From contig CAZAMT010000046.1 of assembly GCA_964486145.1 (NCBI GenBank), forward strand, positions 1-18,830: a stretch of 18,830 nucleotides of DNA, read 5' to 3'. Below are positions 8,097-15,313 of the stretch, piece by piece. How positions within the stretch are numbered: position 1 is the stretch's first letter; each line of letters opens with the position of its first letter. The translations under genes were made by a program, and so were the position numbers. The stretch is from CAZAMT01 sp964486145. Its GTDB lineage: Bacteria > Bacteroidota > Bacteroidia > Bacteroidales > JAAAOM01. Below the pieces are notes generated by a model. It saw only the letters and a list, made by a program, of their open reading frames with translations. It ran no database searches and was not told where the DNA came from.

Positions 8097-8867
8097 TTAC
8101 AATAGCGCCGCAGCTTCTTCATCCAGGAATAATACGGCATGGTCATGCCTCCGGAGGACAGAAGCCGGACATTCTTCGCTAATTTCTTCATACAGAGTTT
8201 TGTAAACTGCTTGTTGCTTGGTTGTTCCCGGCACCATACAAAACAAGCTTTTACCGGATAACAACGCCGGAATGGTCAGGGTAATGGCTTTTTTCGGCAC
8301 TGCATCAAATGATGAAAAACAACCGTCGTTTACTTGTTGCTGACGACAAATGTCATCCAGTTCAACAATTTTTACCAGTTTTGGATCGTGGAAATCAGCA
8401 ACCGGCGGATCATTGAATGCAATATGGCCATTCTCGCCAATACCCATAGCAACGATATCCGGAGCCTTTGATTTTAGTATTTTCTGGTATTGTGTAATTG
8501 AACCCTGAGGGTCAAGAGTATCCGGATTCAGGTAATGCACATGACCAAAGGGAAGCTTATCAAACAACTTTTGCTTCAGAAAATACCCGAACCGTTGCGG
8601 GGCATCTTCTTTTAAACCGATGTATTCATCCATATGAAATGCTTCAACCCGGCTCCAATCCACATCTTTGAGCCGGGTTAGATTTTCCAGAAACTCATTT
8701 TGTGACGGGGCTGCAGCGAATATCATGCGTGCCATACTTTCCTTAGTCAGTCTGGTTTCAAGATCATTTTTTAGTTCTAAAGAAGCTGCCCGCCCCATCT
8801 CATCGCGGGTTTTAAAAATTTTAACTATTAAATTGTCAACCTTCAATTGCTTGGTAGGTGTTGGCAT
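8097..8867 (-). CDS. NagB-family glucosamine-6-phosphate deaminase/isomerase-like protein (256 aa)
   Basis: This is a cytoplasmic enzyme of the NagB/RpiA/6-phosphogluconolactonase superfamily. Classical NagB converts glucosamine-6-phosphate to fructose-6-phosphate and ammonia. Visible motifs are FHMDEYIGL (about 78-86), GIGENGHIAFNDP (142-154) and a C-terminal CPASVLRRHDHAVLFLDEEAA. Against E. coli NagB, Asp72 matches D80 and His143 matches H148, but Asp141 is N146 and Glu148 is D153. The phosphate-loop LPTGGTP is replaced by AAAPSQNEF (51-59). These features mark a sister subfamily often labelled glucosamine-6-phosphate deaminase whose true substrate I do not know to be established. Length (256) is normal. 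The 2-base distance to a possible receptor start, and 81 bases (with a hairpin) after the helical-protein gene, place it in the operon. With a GH20-like hexosaminidase nearby, an amino-sugar phosphate is the natural guess. Another sugar phosphate is the alternative. Confidence 0.85.
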   Translation of the reverse strand: MPTPTKQLKVDNLIVKIFKTRDEMGRAASLELKNDLETRLTKESMARMIFAAAPSQNEFLENLTRLKDVDWSRVEAFHMDEYIGLKEDAPQRFGYFLKQKLFDKLPFGHVHYLNPDTLDPQGSITQYQKILKSKAPDIVAMGIGENGHIAFNDPPVADFHDPKLVKIVELDDICRQQQVNDGCFSSFDAVPKKAITLTIPALLSGKSLFCMVPGTTKQQAVYKTLYEEISEECPASVLRRHDHAVLFLDEEAAALL

Positions 8868-8893
8868 AATCTATTCATTAAGTATTTGAGAAA

Positions 8894-8935
8894 ACCAAAA
8901 CATGAAATCAAAAATCAATGAGTCCATGTTTTGGT
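8894..8935 (-). other. Perfect 11-bp inverted repeat between the helical-protein gene and the NagB-like gene
   Basis: The arms ACCAAAACATG (8894-8904) and CATGTTTTGGT (8925-8935) are perfectly complementary and flank a 20-base A/T-rich loop. On the minus strand the structure is followed by TTTTCTC, a weak T-run. It sits in the only notable gap (81 bases) of the upstream half of the operon. It could be an attenuating terminator, an RNA processing or stability hairpin that sets different levels for upstream and downstream genes, or a protein-binding dyad. Confidence 0.55.
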
Positions 8936-8948
8936 GAATTACATTGGT

Positions 8949-10199
8949 TTATTCATTTTTGGTTATGTAATCATAGTATTTGGCCATAAACCGCAGACCA
9001 AAAGAAGTTCCCACATCACGGTTCACCAGCCACAGTTTTCCTTTGCGGTGACGTAAACGGGTGTTTACAACAGCTCCTCTCAGATTCGGATCCGGGTGGT
9101 CACTGTAAAAACGGTTTGCCAAAACCCACTCTATGGATTTTTCGATGTTTTCTTTAAACTCCTCACCTTCCCCGTGTTCCAGTAAACGCAACCAAATAAT
9201 CCCTGAAAAGGCTACTGCTGAACCGGTAATGGAGTTTTCATTGCGACTTCCATCCACGTAGTTTTTGTAATAAATGGTTCCTGCTCCGTCTTGCGCCTGT
9301 GCATACATTTGAGCGGTTTTTTTAGCTCCCGTTAAAAAACGTTTGTCCCTGGTAAGTTCATAAGCATCAATCAGCGATTCGGCATACCATAAATTAAACC
9401 GGGGATGATAGGTGCCGGCTTCCTTAAAATTAGGCATGAAATCCATCCACAGACCTTGCTCCGTCTGAGTATCCAACAAACTTTCACAAAGGGTTAAAAA
9501 TGCATCTTTATATTCTTCATTGCCGGTGTATTTAAACATATCAAGAAACAAAGAACCTTCGGTATTCGGCCTGGCTACTTCATAAAGCGTCGGGTTTTCT
9601 TTTTCGGGCCAGAACGGACTTCTGTCTTTTAGCACCTCTCCGGTGATGGGATCCACATTGTCATAACAAACCCCTTTGTCGAGCACACACATGTTTTCCA
9701 GCATCCAGTCACCGGCACCGGTAGGCACTTTGGCGTATTTTTCAATACCTGTAGTTTCATAAAGCTTGTAAAGCCCTCCGGTTCCATCGGATACGGTTGC
9801 AAAAACAATCACATCGCCGGCATGGTCACCATGTTGCGCACGCAACATACCTTTTAGCTTCGGATGGTCTTTTATTTCAAGGCTTACCCACCAGTCGCCG
9901 GCGCGTTTCGCTGCCTGCAGAAACTTTTCATTCCTGGTAACCCTGTGTGCTTCGACCAGCCCATAGATGACCTGCCCTGTGTGCCAGGCAGGTTCGTAAG
10001 GGTACCATTTTCCTTCGGTAAGGTTGTAATCACACTTTGATTTTCCCTCTTCATCCAACAAAACATCGGCGGCATACGTGCCCACATCGTTCATTGCATC
10101 CAGAATATCCTGCTTCAATTCCTTGTTTTGTGCACCCAGTGGTGGCAAAAAAATAAGAAGAGCCAAAATTGTTCTCGTTGTTTGTTTTATTCGTTTCAT
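8949..10199 (-). CDS. Secreted all-alpha ((alpha/alpha)-barrel-like) protein of unrecognised family, probable glycan-active enzyme (416 aa)
   Basis: A signal peptide (MKRIKQTTRTILALLIFLPP, cleavage near LGA|Q24) precedes about 390 residues of repeated helix-hairpin pattern. Examples are WHTGQVIYGLVEAHRVTRNEKFLQAAKRAGDWW-type segments, then SDGTGGLYKLYETTGIEKY, NTEGSLFLDMFKYTGNEEYKDAFL, FNLWYAESLIDAYELTRDKRFL and AVAFSGIIWLRLLEHG. Regular pairs of helices with conserved W, G and Y at the turns are the signature of six-hairpin or (alpha/alpha)6/7 barrels, as in GH88, GH105, N-acylglucosamine epimerase-like proteins and several lyases. I find no GH88/GH105 catalytic motif and cannot assign a family. 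It begins 2 bases after the GH20-like gene, so the two are almost certainly translated from one message and act in the same periplasmic pathway. Removing an unsaturated uronate, or epimerising or cleaving a uronate unit, would fit. This is inference. Confidence 0.8.
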   Translation of the reverse strand: MKRIKQTTRTILALLIFLPPLGAQNKELKQDILDAMNDVGTYAADVLLDEEGKSKCDYNLTEGKWYPYEPAWHTGQVIYGLVEAHRVTRNEKFLQAAKRAGDWWVSLEIKDHPKLKGMLRAQHGDHAGDVIVFATVSDGTGGLYKLYETTGIEKYAKVPTGAGDWMLENMCVLDKGVCYDNVDPITGEVLKDRSPFWPEKENPTLYEVARPNTEGSLFLDMFKYTGNEEYKDAFLTLCESLLDTQTEQGLWMDFMPNFKEAGTYHPRFNLWYAESLIDAYELTRDKRFLTGAKKTAQMYAQAQDGAGTIYYKNYVDGSRNENSITGSAVAFSGIIWLRLLEHGEGEEFKENIEKSIEWVLANRFYSDHPDPNLRGAVVNTRLRHRKGKLWLVNRDVGTSFGLRFMAKYYDYITKNE

Positions 10200-10201
10200 A
10201 A

Positions 10202-12763
10202 TTATTCAATGATTTTATATTTCTGTTTATGATTTCGTACATTTTCTTCCGGCAAACGGAAGGAAAAACCCCATCCGCCTTTCCATTGATCGATTTTTAA
10301 GAGTATATGGTTGTTTCCGGCTTTTAACGGCAGGGTGACTTCATTCTCATCCGGTATCAGGCTGCGCTTTTCATGGATTTGAAAAACTTTCTGCCCATTG
10401 CAATAAATCACAATGCCGTCATTACTGCCAAAGGTTGCTTTTACAAGTTTATCTACCGGACTTTCGATACGGCAATAGGCATATGCAACAGCATCCGTGT
10501 TTTTTTCATAATACTCCTTCAGGTTTATCTCAGCAGGTGTTGGTGAATCATATTTATCCCACATGAATTCTTTCCCGTTTTCTGCCGTGAATCGTAGTCC
10601 GGGATAGGGTTTTACCTCCGCTTCTCCACCGGGAGGCTCAAGAAAATCCGGCTTTGGCCCATATTCATTTTCTATATGGAACGGGCCGCACGTAAGCCAG
10701 TATGAAAAATACCTGCCCTCCTGCTCATAGATAGCAAGACGAATATCCTGCGGTGATGGCAGGTAATGGCCCTGATCAAAATCTTTAATCGCATTTTCGA
10801 CCAGCCCTTCCAGTTCACTGTAGTTTTCAATTTCAACCTTGTAAGGCTCCAGGGCCTGATAATACCAGTGCATACGGTTTTCATGGAGCCAGAGAATTTG
10901 GAGCCTGTTTTTCAAATCGGTTAACACCTGCTTTGAATCAACAATATTATTCAGACATGTAATCAGATGGTTGCGGCCCTTACTCCGGTCTTCATTTTGA
11001 AGGTGACATGCCAAAGCATAATTTTTAGATGCTGCAATAAGATTTTTTCTCGCATTTGCCAGGTAGAGGTATTGATCCATAGTAAATTCTAAGAAAGGGA
11101 CATCCATCGGATAATAAACTGTTTCAAATGCAGCTAACATAGATTTAGCTTCCATTATTACCGATTCAATTTCATCCCATTCCCCCAGGTTCAGCTTAAG
11201 ATCTTTACCCCTTTCCGGGATCAACTGTTTCCACATGATGCTGTTTGTCATCTCCTGGGTTGCACCAAACTCCGCCAGTTCATTTGTTTTATGGATGGCT
11301 TTGGTATAATTCAATGAAGGATCACCATAAATCGCTTTTGAAAACCGGTGATCAAATTCATCCAGCGGTTTTTTGTTTGGATTCCAGCTTTGATCAGCGC
11401 CAAAAGCCACGCCGTACCAGTCGCGCGAAAAAGAATGCCTGCCGCCATCGTCCCACACCGTATTTAACACACCCGATGCCCCTTTTTCAAACCCCTCATT
11501 TACAAAATTCCGGATATTGATGACGGACATGTTAAAATCAGGCATCATGCGGTTCGAATTCAGAACGCCCGGGCAAACCATAAAGTCGTACCCGGCGTTT
11601 TTTACAGGATCAATAAAGTCAGCAAACGATTCATAGGCACTGTAATCCCAGGTCAGGAACATGACCTCTTCCGGAAGCATTTCAAACACTTCGGGATGCT
11701 GAAGGGTAATGTCACCCCACATCATCGGACGTTTCCCCTGGCTGATGATAAACTCGAGCAGACGGTTCATGTGATCGGCATAGATGCGCGCAACACCAAT
11801 GCTGTCAGCATATTTTTTCAGATTTCCACGGCCTAAATCCCACGCTTCATCGCCATTTACATTAAAAAAACGGGAACCGAAGGCGGGAAGCATTTCCCGT
11901 ATTACTTCGATCAGAAAATCAGAAGATTCTTCACGCACGGGTGACAACATCCGGTCGGTTTCTCCGAGATGGGAATATTGCGGGAACGACAGGATTTTTT
12001 CAAAGTGTCCGAGCGACTGGAAACTTCCCACCAGTTGCACATGGTAATTGCCTGCATAGTCTGACAGCTCCTTCCATTCTTCAATGGAAATGCCTCCGGA
12101 GGAAGGTGCAAAATCGCCATGTGATTTGGTTTTCACGATGTGCTCAATGTAAAACGACATCATGTTGATTTTCATTTCCGAGAACCGTCGAATCTGACTT
12201 TTCATAAATTCCATGTGCGGAACCGGGCCCCGGCTAATATCATCCATCACTCCCCGGTAAGCTAAATCAGGCCAGTCAATGATTGTATAAGCCGGCAACT
12301 CATCGTTTACAGCACCTTTTATCAACTGCTTTAAACTTTGCACCCCGTAAAAAAGTCCCTGATCGGATTGAGCGGCGATGACAATCCGGTTCTTCTCAAC
12401 GTGTAAAATATACCCCTGATCCCCGATGTGATCATTGGGCCAGAGGTCATTCTCTTTCATATATACCTTTAAATCGTTATCCCGGGCAGGATTTCCTACC
12501 CAAATCCCGGATTCGGATGAGGATTTTTCCAGTGAAATGCCATATTGTTTGGAAATCACATCAGATAACTGCTGAAACAATAGTTCCCGTTGCTCCAACG
12601 AGGAAGTACCAATTTTAATGGAATATGCATCTCCGGAAAATGTGAATGCTCCTTTACCTTCACGCATTTCCTGGGGCAATGGAACTATCGAAATTTGCGC
12701 TATGACAGGTAAAGCAAATGACCAGGCGCAAAAAACCAGCGTTAATATTTTTATTTTATTCAT
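10202..12763 (-). CDS. GH20-like beta-N-acetylhexosaminidase, secreted (853 aa)
   Basis: After a signal peptide (MNKIKILTLVFCAWSFALPV, cleavage near IAQ) come the GH20 N-terminal domain (about 24-160; IVPLPQEMREGKGAF, YGVQSLKQLIKG) and the TIM barrel (about 165-480). The barrel opens with YRGVMDDISRGPVPH, matching the canonical RG..LD..R strand, and carries the Asp-Glu pair in NVNGDEAWDL (D305, E306). In GH20 this pair positions the substrate acetamido group and protonates the glycosidic bond. W349 and WDDGG (437-441) sit where active-site tryptophans and an acidic residue are usual. The HxGGDE context reads NVNGDE here, so it is a divergent clade and its aglycone may be unusual. A helical linker follows, then a beta-sandwich (about 770-845; FGSNDGIVIYCNGQKVF, NNHILLKIDQ) that may bind carbohydrate. 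Its ATG overlaps the stop of the upstream GH28-like gene by 4 bases, indicating translational coupling. It probably releases terminal N-acetylhexosamine in the periplasm. Confidence 0.85.
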   Translation of the reverse strand: MNKIKILTLVFCAWSFALPVIAQISIVPLPQEMREGKGAFTFSGDAYSIKIGTSSLEQRELLFQQLSDVISKQYGISLEKSSSESGIWVGNPARDNDLKVYMKENDLWPNDHIGDQGYILHVEKNRIVIAAQSDQGLFYGVQSLKQLIKGAVNDELPAYTIIDWPDLAYRGVMDDISRGPVPHMEFMKSQIRRFSEMKINMMSFYIEHIVKTKSHGDFAPSSGGISIEEWKELSDYAGNYHVQLVGSFQSLGHFEKILSFPQYSHLGETDRMLSPVREESSDFLIEVIREMLPAFGSRFFNVNGDEAWDLGRGNLKKYADSIGVARIYADHMNRLLEFIISQGKRPMMWGDITLQHPEVFEMLPEEVMFLTWDYSAYESFADFIDPVKNAGYDFMVCPGVLNSNRMMPDFNMSVINIRNFVNEGFEKGASGVLNTVWDDGGRHSFSRDWYGVAFGADQSWNPNKKPLDEFDHRFSKAIYGDPSLNYTKAIHKTNELAEFGATQEMTNSIMWKQLIPERGKDLKLNLGEWDEIESVIMEAKSMLAAFETVYYPMDVPFLEFTMDQYLYLANARKNLIAASKNYALACHLQNEDRSKGRNHLITCLNNIVDSKQVLTDLKNRLQILWLHENRMHWYYQALEPYKVEIENYSELEGLVENAIKDFDQGHYLPSPQDIRLAIYEQEGRYFSYWLTCGPFHIENEYGPKPDFLEPPGGEAEVKPYPGLRFTAENGKEFMWDKYDSPTPAEINLKEYYEKNTDAVAYAYCRIESPVDKLVKATFGSNDGIVIYCNGQKVFQIHEKRSLIPDENEVTLPLKAGNNHILLKIDQWKGGWGFSFRLPEENVRNHKQKYKIIE

Positions 12764-14379
12764 GGTTCAACATTGTTTATAGATGTTATTTCACCATAAT
12801 CAGCGCCATTAGCTACATTTATCTCTTTCTTTGTATTTGAAAGATTGTTTCCTTCCAGAACAATGCTTTCTGATTTAGCACCTTCAACAGTTATAAACGA
12901 ATCAGCCCGGCCATAAACTTGAGAATCGCGAATATTGATATTTTTAGCATTCCTGCAACGTATGAATGAAGGAATTCCTTCATCAATTTCAGCATGCAAA
13001 CCGGAAATACTAACATTCACCGCGTTATCCATCACCACGGCAGGCCTTAAATCGCTTTCTTCGGTTGAAAGCTGAATGTCCTCCAACCGAAGGTTTTGAG
13101 CATGCCTGATGTACACACCATAAGAGTTTAAATTACCAAAAATGGTTGATTCAGGGTAAGCATCTTCCAGTTCAGGAATATTTTTCAGAGCATCTTCGTG
13201 TGTACCGCCGCCGGCATATTCTATGTGAATATTGTCCAGGGTGATGTTTTCCACCCGGTGCCCGGGGATGCCTGTAATGGATGCACCGATGGTGCCCACG
13301 TTTTTTGCGGTGATATTGCTCAGGTGAATGTTCTTCAACACGCCAACACCAGGATTTTCCTGTTCTTCTTTGTATTTTCTTCCCCGATTCCCTAATCTAA
13401 TAAAAAACGGAACTTCCGGCCCATCTATCTGCACATTGCTAATATTGATACCATCCATCATTCCTCCGTCGACCATCAAAAGGGAAATGCCGCAAATGCC
13501 GTCCGGGCGGCCGTAAATAACTTCCCGCTTTTGGGATGGACGGATAACAATATTTGAAATGGTTACATTTTTAAAACCACCACTGGTTTCTGTTCCAAAT
13601 TTCAGCGCGTTTACATGGCTGCTTAGTATGCAGTTGGTAACCGTAATGTTTTCGTTGAGCCGGCCCGACAGGCTTTTAAACGTCATGGCATCATCGTCAG
13701 TATCGCCATAACAATTGGAAATAATTACATTTTTGCACCCGTCGACATCGATCATGTCATTGTTTTTGTTGGCATGGTTATACACTGTGATGTTGTTAAT
13801 CGTAACAAAATCGCACGCCATGTAATGTTGCATCCACATGGCCGAATTTTTCAGCGTGATGCCATCAATCTTCACATTTGTGCACTTTATGAACCAGAGC
13901 ACATAAGGCCGGTTCATGTAGCGGTCCGGTTTCTTTTTGGTGGTTACCTGAAAGGCTTCACCCTGCCCATCGATGGTACCTCTGCCTTCGATGGTAACAT
14001 TGGTGCAGTTTTCAGCATAAAACAAGCTTTGTTTTACCCAGGTTTGCCCGTAAAATTTGTAGTCGGGATTGTTTTTCGGATAATCGTTGATATCAGCACT
14101 ACCAAGAATGGTTGCACCGGCTTCGATATAGATGGTGACATTGTCTTTAAAATAAATGGTGCCGGTAACAAAATCTCCTTTTGGAATGTAAACACTGCCT
14201 CCTTCACGTGCACAGATATCAACGGCAGACTGAATAGCCCCGGTATTCAGTGTTTCTCCATCCGGAACAGCCCCGTGATCCAAAATGTTTATGTAGTGGT
14301 TCGGACTTGCGAATGTTTTCCATTGAAAACATGCAGCAAGCATAACTGTGAGTATAAATATCTTCCTGTGCGTATTCAT
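12760..14379 (-). CDS. GH28-like right-handed beta-helix glycoside hydrolase (539 aa)
   Basis: A signal peptide (about 1-25) leads into the polygalacturonase-type opening ILDHGAVPDGETLNTGAIQSA (33-53), then GGSVYIPKGDFVTGTIYFKDNV and NVTIEGRGTIDGQG. The catalytic region is visible. NNDMIDVDG (206-214) matches the GH28 NTDG strand, DTDDDAMTFKS (226-236) matches GDDCIAIKS, and SHVNALKFGTETSGG (254-268) matches the GHG strand with H255. D208, D229 or D230, and H255 are therefore candidate catalytic residues. The RIK motif is not recognisable. Instead IRLGNRGR follows, as in distant Bacteroidota GH28 relatives. Helix coils continue to the end (LEDIQLS, VNVSISGLHAE, INIRDSQVYG). Classical GH28 enzymes hydrolyse galacturonan or rhamnogalacturonan, but divergent members cut other galacturonides or xylogalacturonans. 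It starts 2 bases after the isomerase and overlaps the GH20-like start by 4 bases. Confidence 0.87.
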   Translation of the reverse strand: MNTHRKIFILTVMLAACFQWKTFASPNHYINILDHGAVPDGETLNTGAIQSAVDICAREGGSVYIPKGDFVTGTIYFKDNVTIYIEAGATILGSADINDYPKNNPDYKFYGQTWVKQSLFYAENCTNVTIEGRGTIDGQGEAFQVTTKKKPDRYMNRPYVLWFIKCTNVKIDGITLKNSAMWMQHYMACDFVTINNITVYNHANKNNDMIDVDGCKNVIISNCYGDTDDDAMTFKSLSGRLNENITVTNCILSSHVNALKFGTETSGGFKNVTISNIVIRPSQKREVIYGRPDGICGISLLMVDGGMMDGINISNVQIDGPEVPFFIRLGNRGRKYKEEQENPGVGVLKNIHLSNITAKNVGTIGASITGIPGHRVENITLDNIHIEYAGGGTHEDALKNIPELEDAYPESTIFGNLNSYGVYIRHAQNLRLEDIQLSTEESDLRPAVVMDNAVNVSISGLHAEIDEGIPSFIRCRNAKNINIRDSQVYGRADSFITVEGAKSESIVLEGNNLSNTKKEINVANGADYGEITSINNVEP

Positions 14380-14381
14380 TG

Positions 14382-15296
14382 TTACCTGTTTTTATTGTAA
14401 TAATTTTCTTCCAGCCATTTTGCAGAGCGGGTGTAAGCCTCATCCAGATGTTTCACTCCCGATTCATCTCCGCCGATATCCAGCCCGAATGATCCCTTGT
14501 AATTAATTTTATCCAGTGTCTCAAAAAACTGCTCCCAATGGATGTTGCCCTCACCGACCGGCAGGTGCTCTACTTTTTGACCGCGATTGTCTGATACATG
14601 GATGTAATCGATACGATCAGCCAGTCGAAGCAAAGCGAGAAACAAATTGTCTTTTGCAAAAAACTGGTTTGCAGTATCGAGATTAAATCTCAAGTTATCG
14701 CGGTTCACATGATCCGCGAAATGCAAAAACCCGTCTGTTGTGGATGACAGCACACCCATAGCCGGATGCATCTGGTAATTCAGGTTTCGATGCCTGGCAA
14801 TATCACAAGCATCCTGGTAGGTTGCAATCAATTGCTCCCAGTATGTTTTCCAGTTCAGATTTTCCGGAAATTTTGCTTTCATCAACACATCTTCATCGTA
14901 ATGCCTGACCACAGGGATATCCTCGGGAAATTGGTATGGAGGCAATGGTGCATTGTCTAAAACGCTGCCCGCACCCAATGTCTCAGCTATCGCACAACCT
15001 TTTTCAAACAATGCAAGGTTTTCCTTTCTGATGTTTTCGTCTGGAGAGCTTAATCCTGGCAATACAATGCAAAAATATGGAACCTTCAACTGAAGAACAT
15101 CCAACTCCTTTTTTATGGTATCTTTCAAGTCAAACATTTTCATTAAATGCTCTTCCCGAATTCCTTCCAGTTCAACCGTTTGAAATCCAAGATTTTTCAT
15201 CTCCCGTAAATAGGTTACACTTTGGTCTGCAGGCGGTGGATAGCCGTATTTCGATATAACATATAAGTAACAGCAAATGGTTCGTTCATTAAACAT
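14382..15296 (-). CDS. Sugar phosphate isomerase/epimerase, xylose-isomerase-like TIM barrel (304 aa)
   Basis: This cytoplasmic enzyme (no signal peptide) belongs to the AP-endonuclease-2/xylose-isomerase-like family, which interconverts sugars or sugar derivatives using a metal ion. Landmarks are QTVELEGIREEHL (39-51), IAETLGAGSVLDNAP (103-117), YQMHPAMGV (174-182), LRFNLDTANQF (202-212), IDYIHVSDNRG (229-239) and HLPVGEGNIHWEQFFETL (244-261). In D-tagatose-3-epimerase-type enzymes the ligands are Glu, Asp, His, Glu. The aspartate (D207) and histidine (H233) are here, but the first glutamate position appears to be Q175 and the last D273 (GLDIGGD). It may therefore use another metal geometry or act on a different substrate. 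It lies 17 bases after the transporter and 2 bases before the GH28-like gene, in the tight front of the operon. It probably converts the imported product into one for central metabolism. The exact sugar is unknown. Confidence 0.8.
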   Translation of the reverse strand: MFNERTICCYLYVISKYGYPPPADQSVTYLREMKNLGFQTVELEGIREEHLMKMFDLKDTIKKELDVLQLKVPYFCIVLPGLSSPDENIRKENLALFEKGCAIAETLGAGSVLDNAPLPPYQFPEDIPVVRHYDEDVLMKAKFPENLNWKTYWEQLIATYQDACDIARHRNLNYQMHPAMGVLSSTTDGFLHFADHVNRDNLRFNLDTANQFFAKDNLFLALLRLADRIDYIHVSDNRGQKVEHLPVGEGNIHWEQFFETLDKINYKGSFGLDIGGDESGVKHLDEAYTRSAKWLEENYYNKNR

Positions 15297-15313
15297 AATT
15301 TTTGATATTTAAA

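Noticed and set aside
13774..14400. 208-residue plus-strand open frame
   Set aside because: Fully antisense to the GH28-like gene, whose motifs and signal peptide are clear. No independent support.
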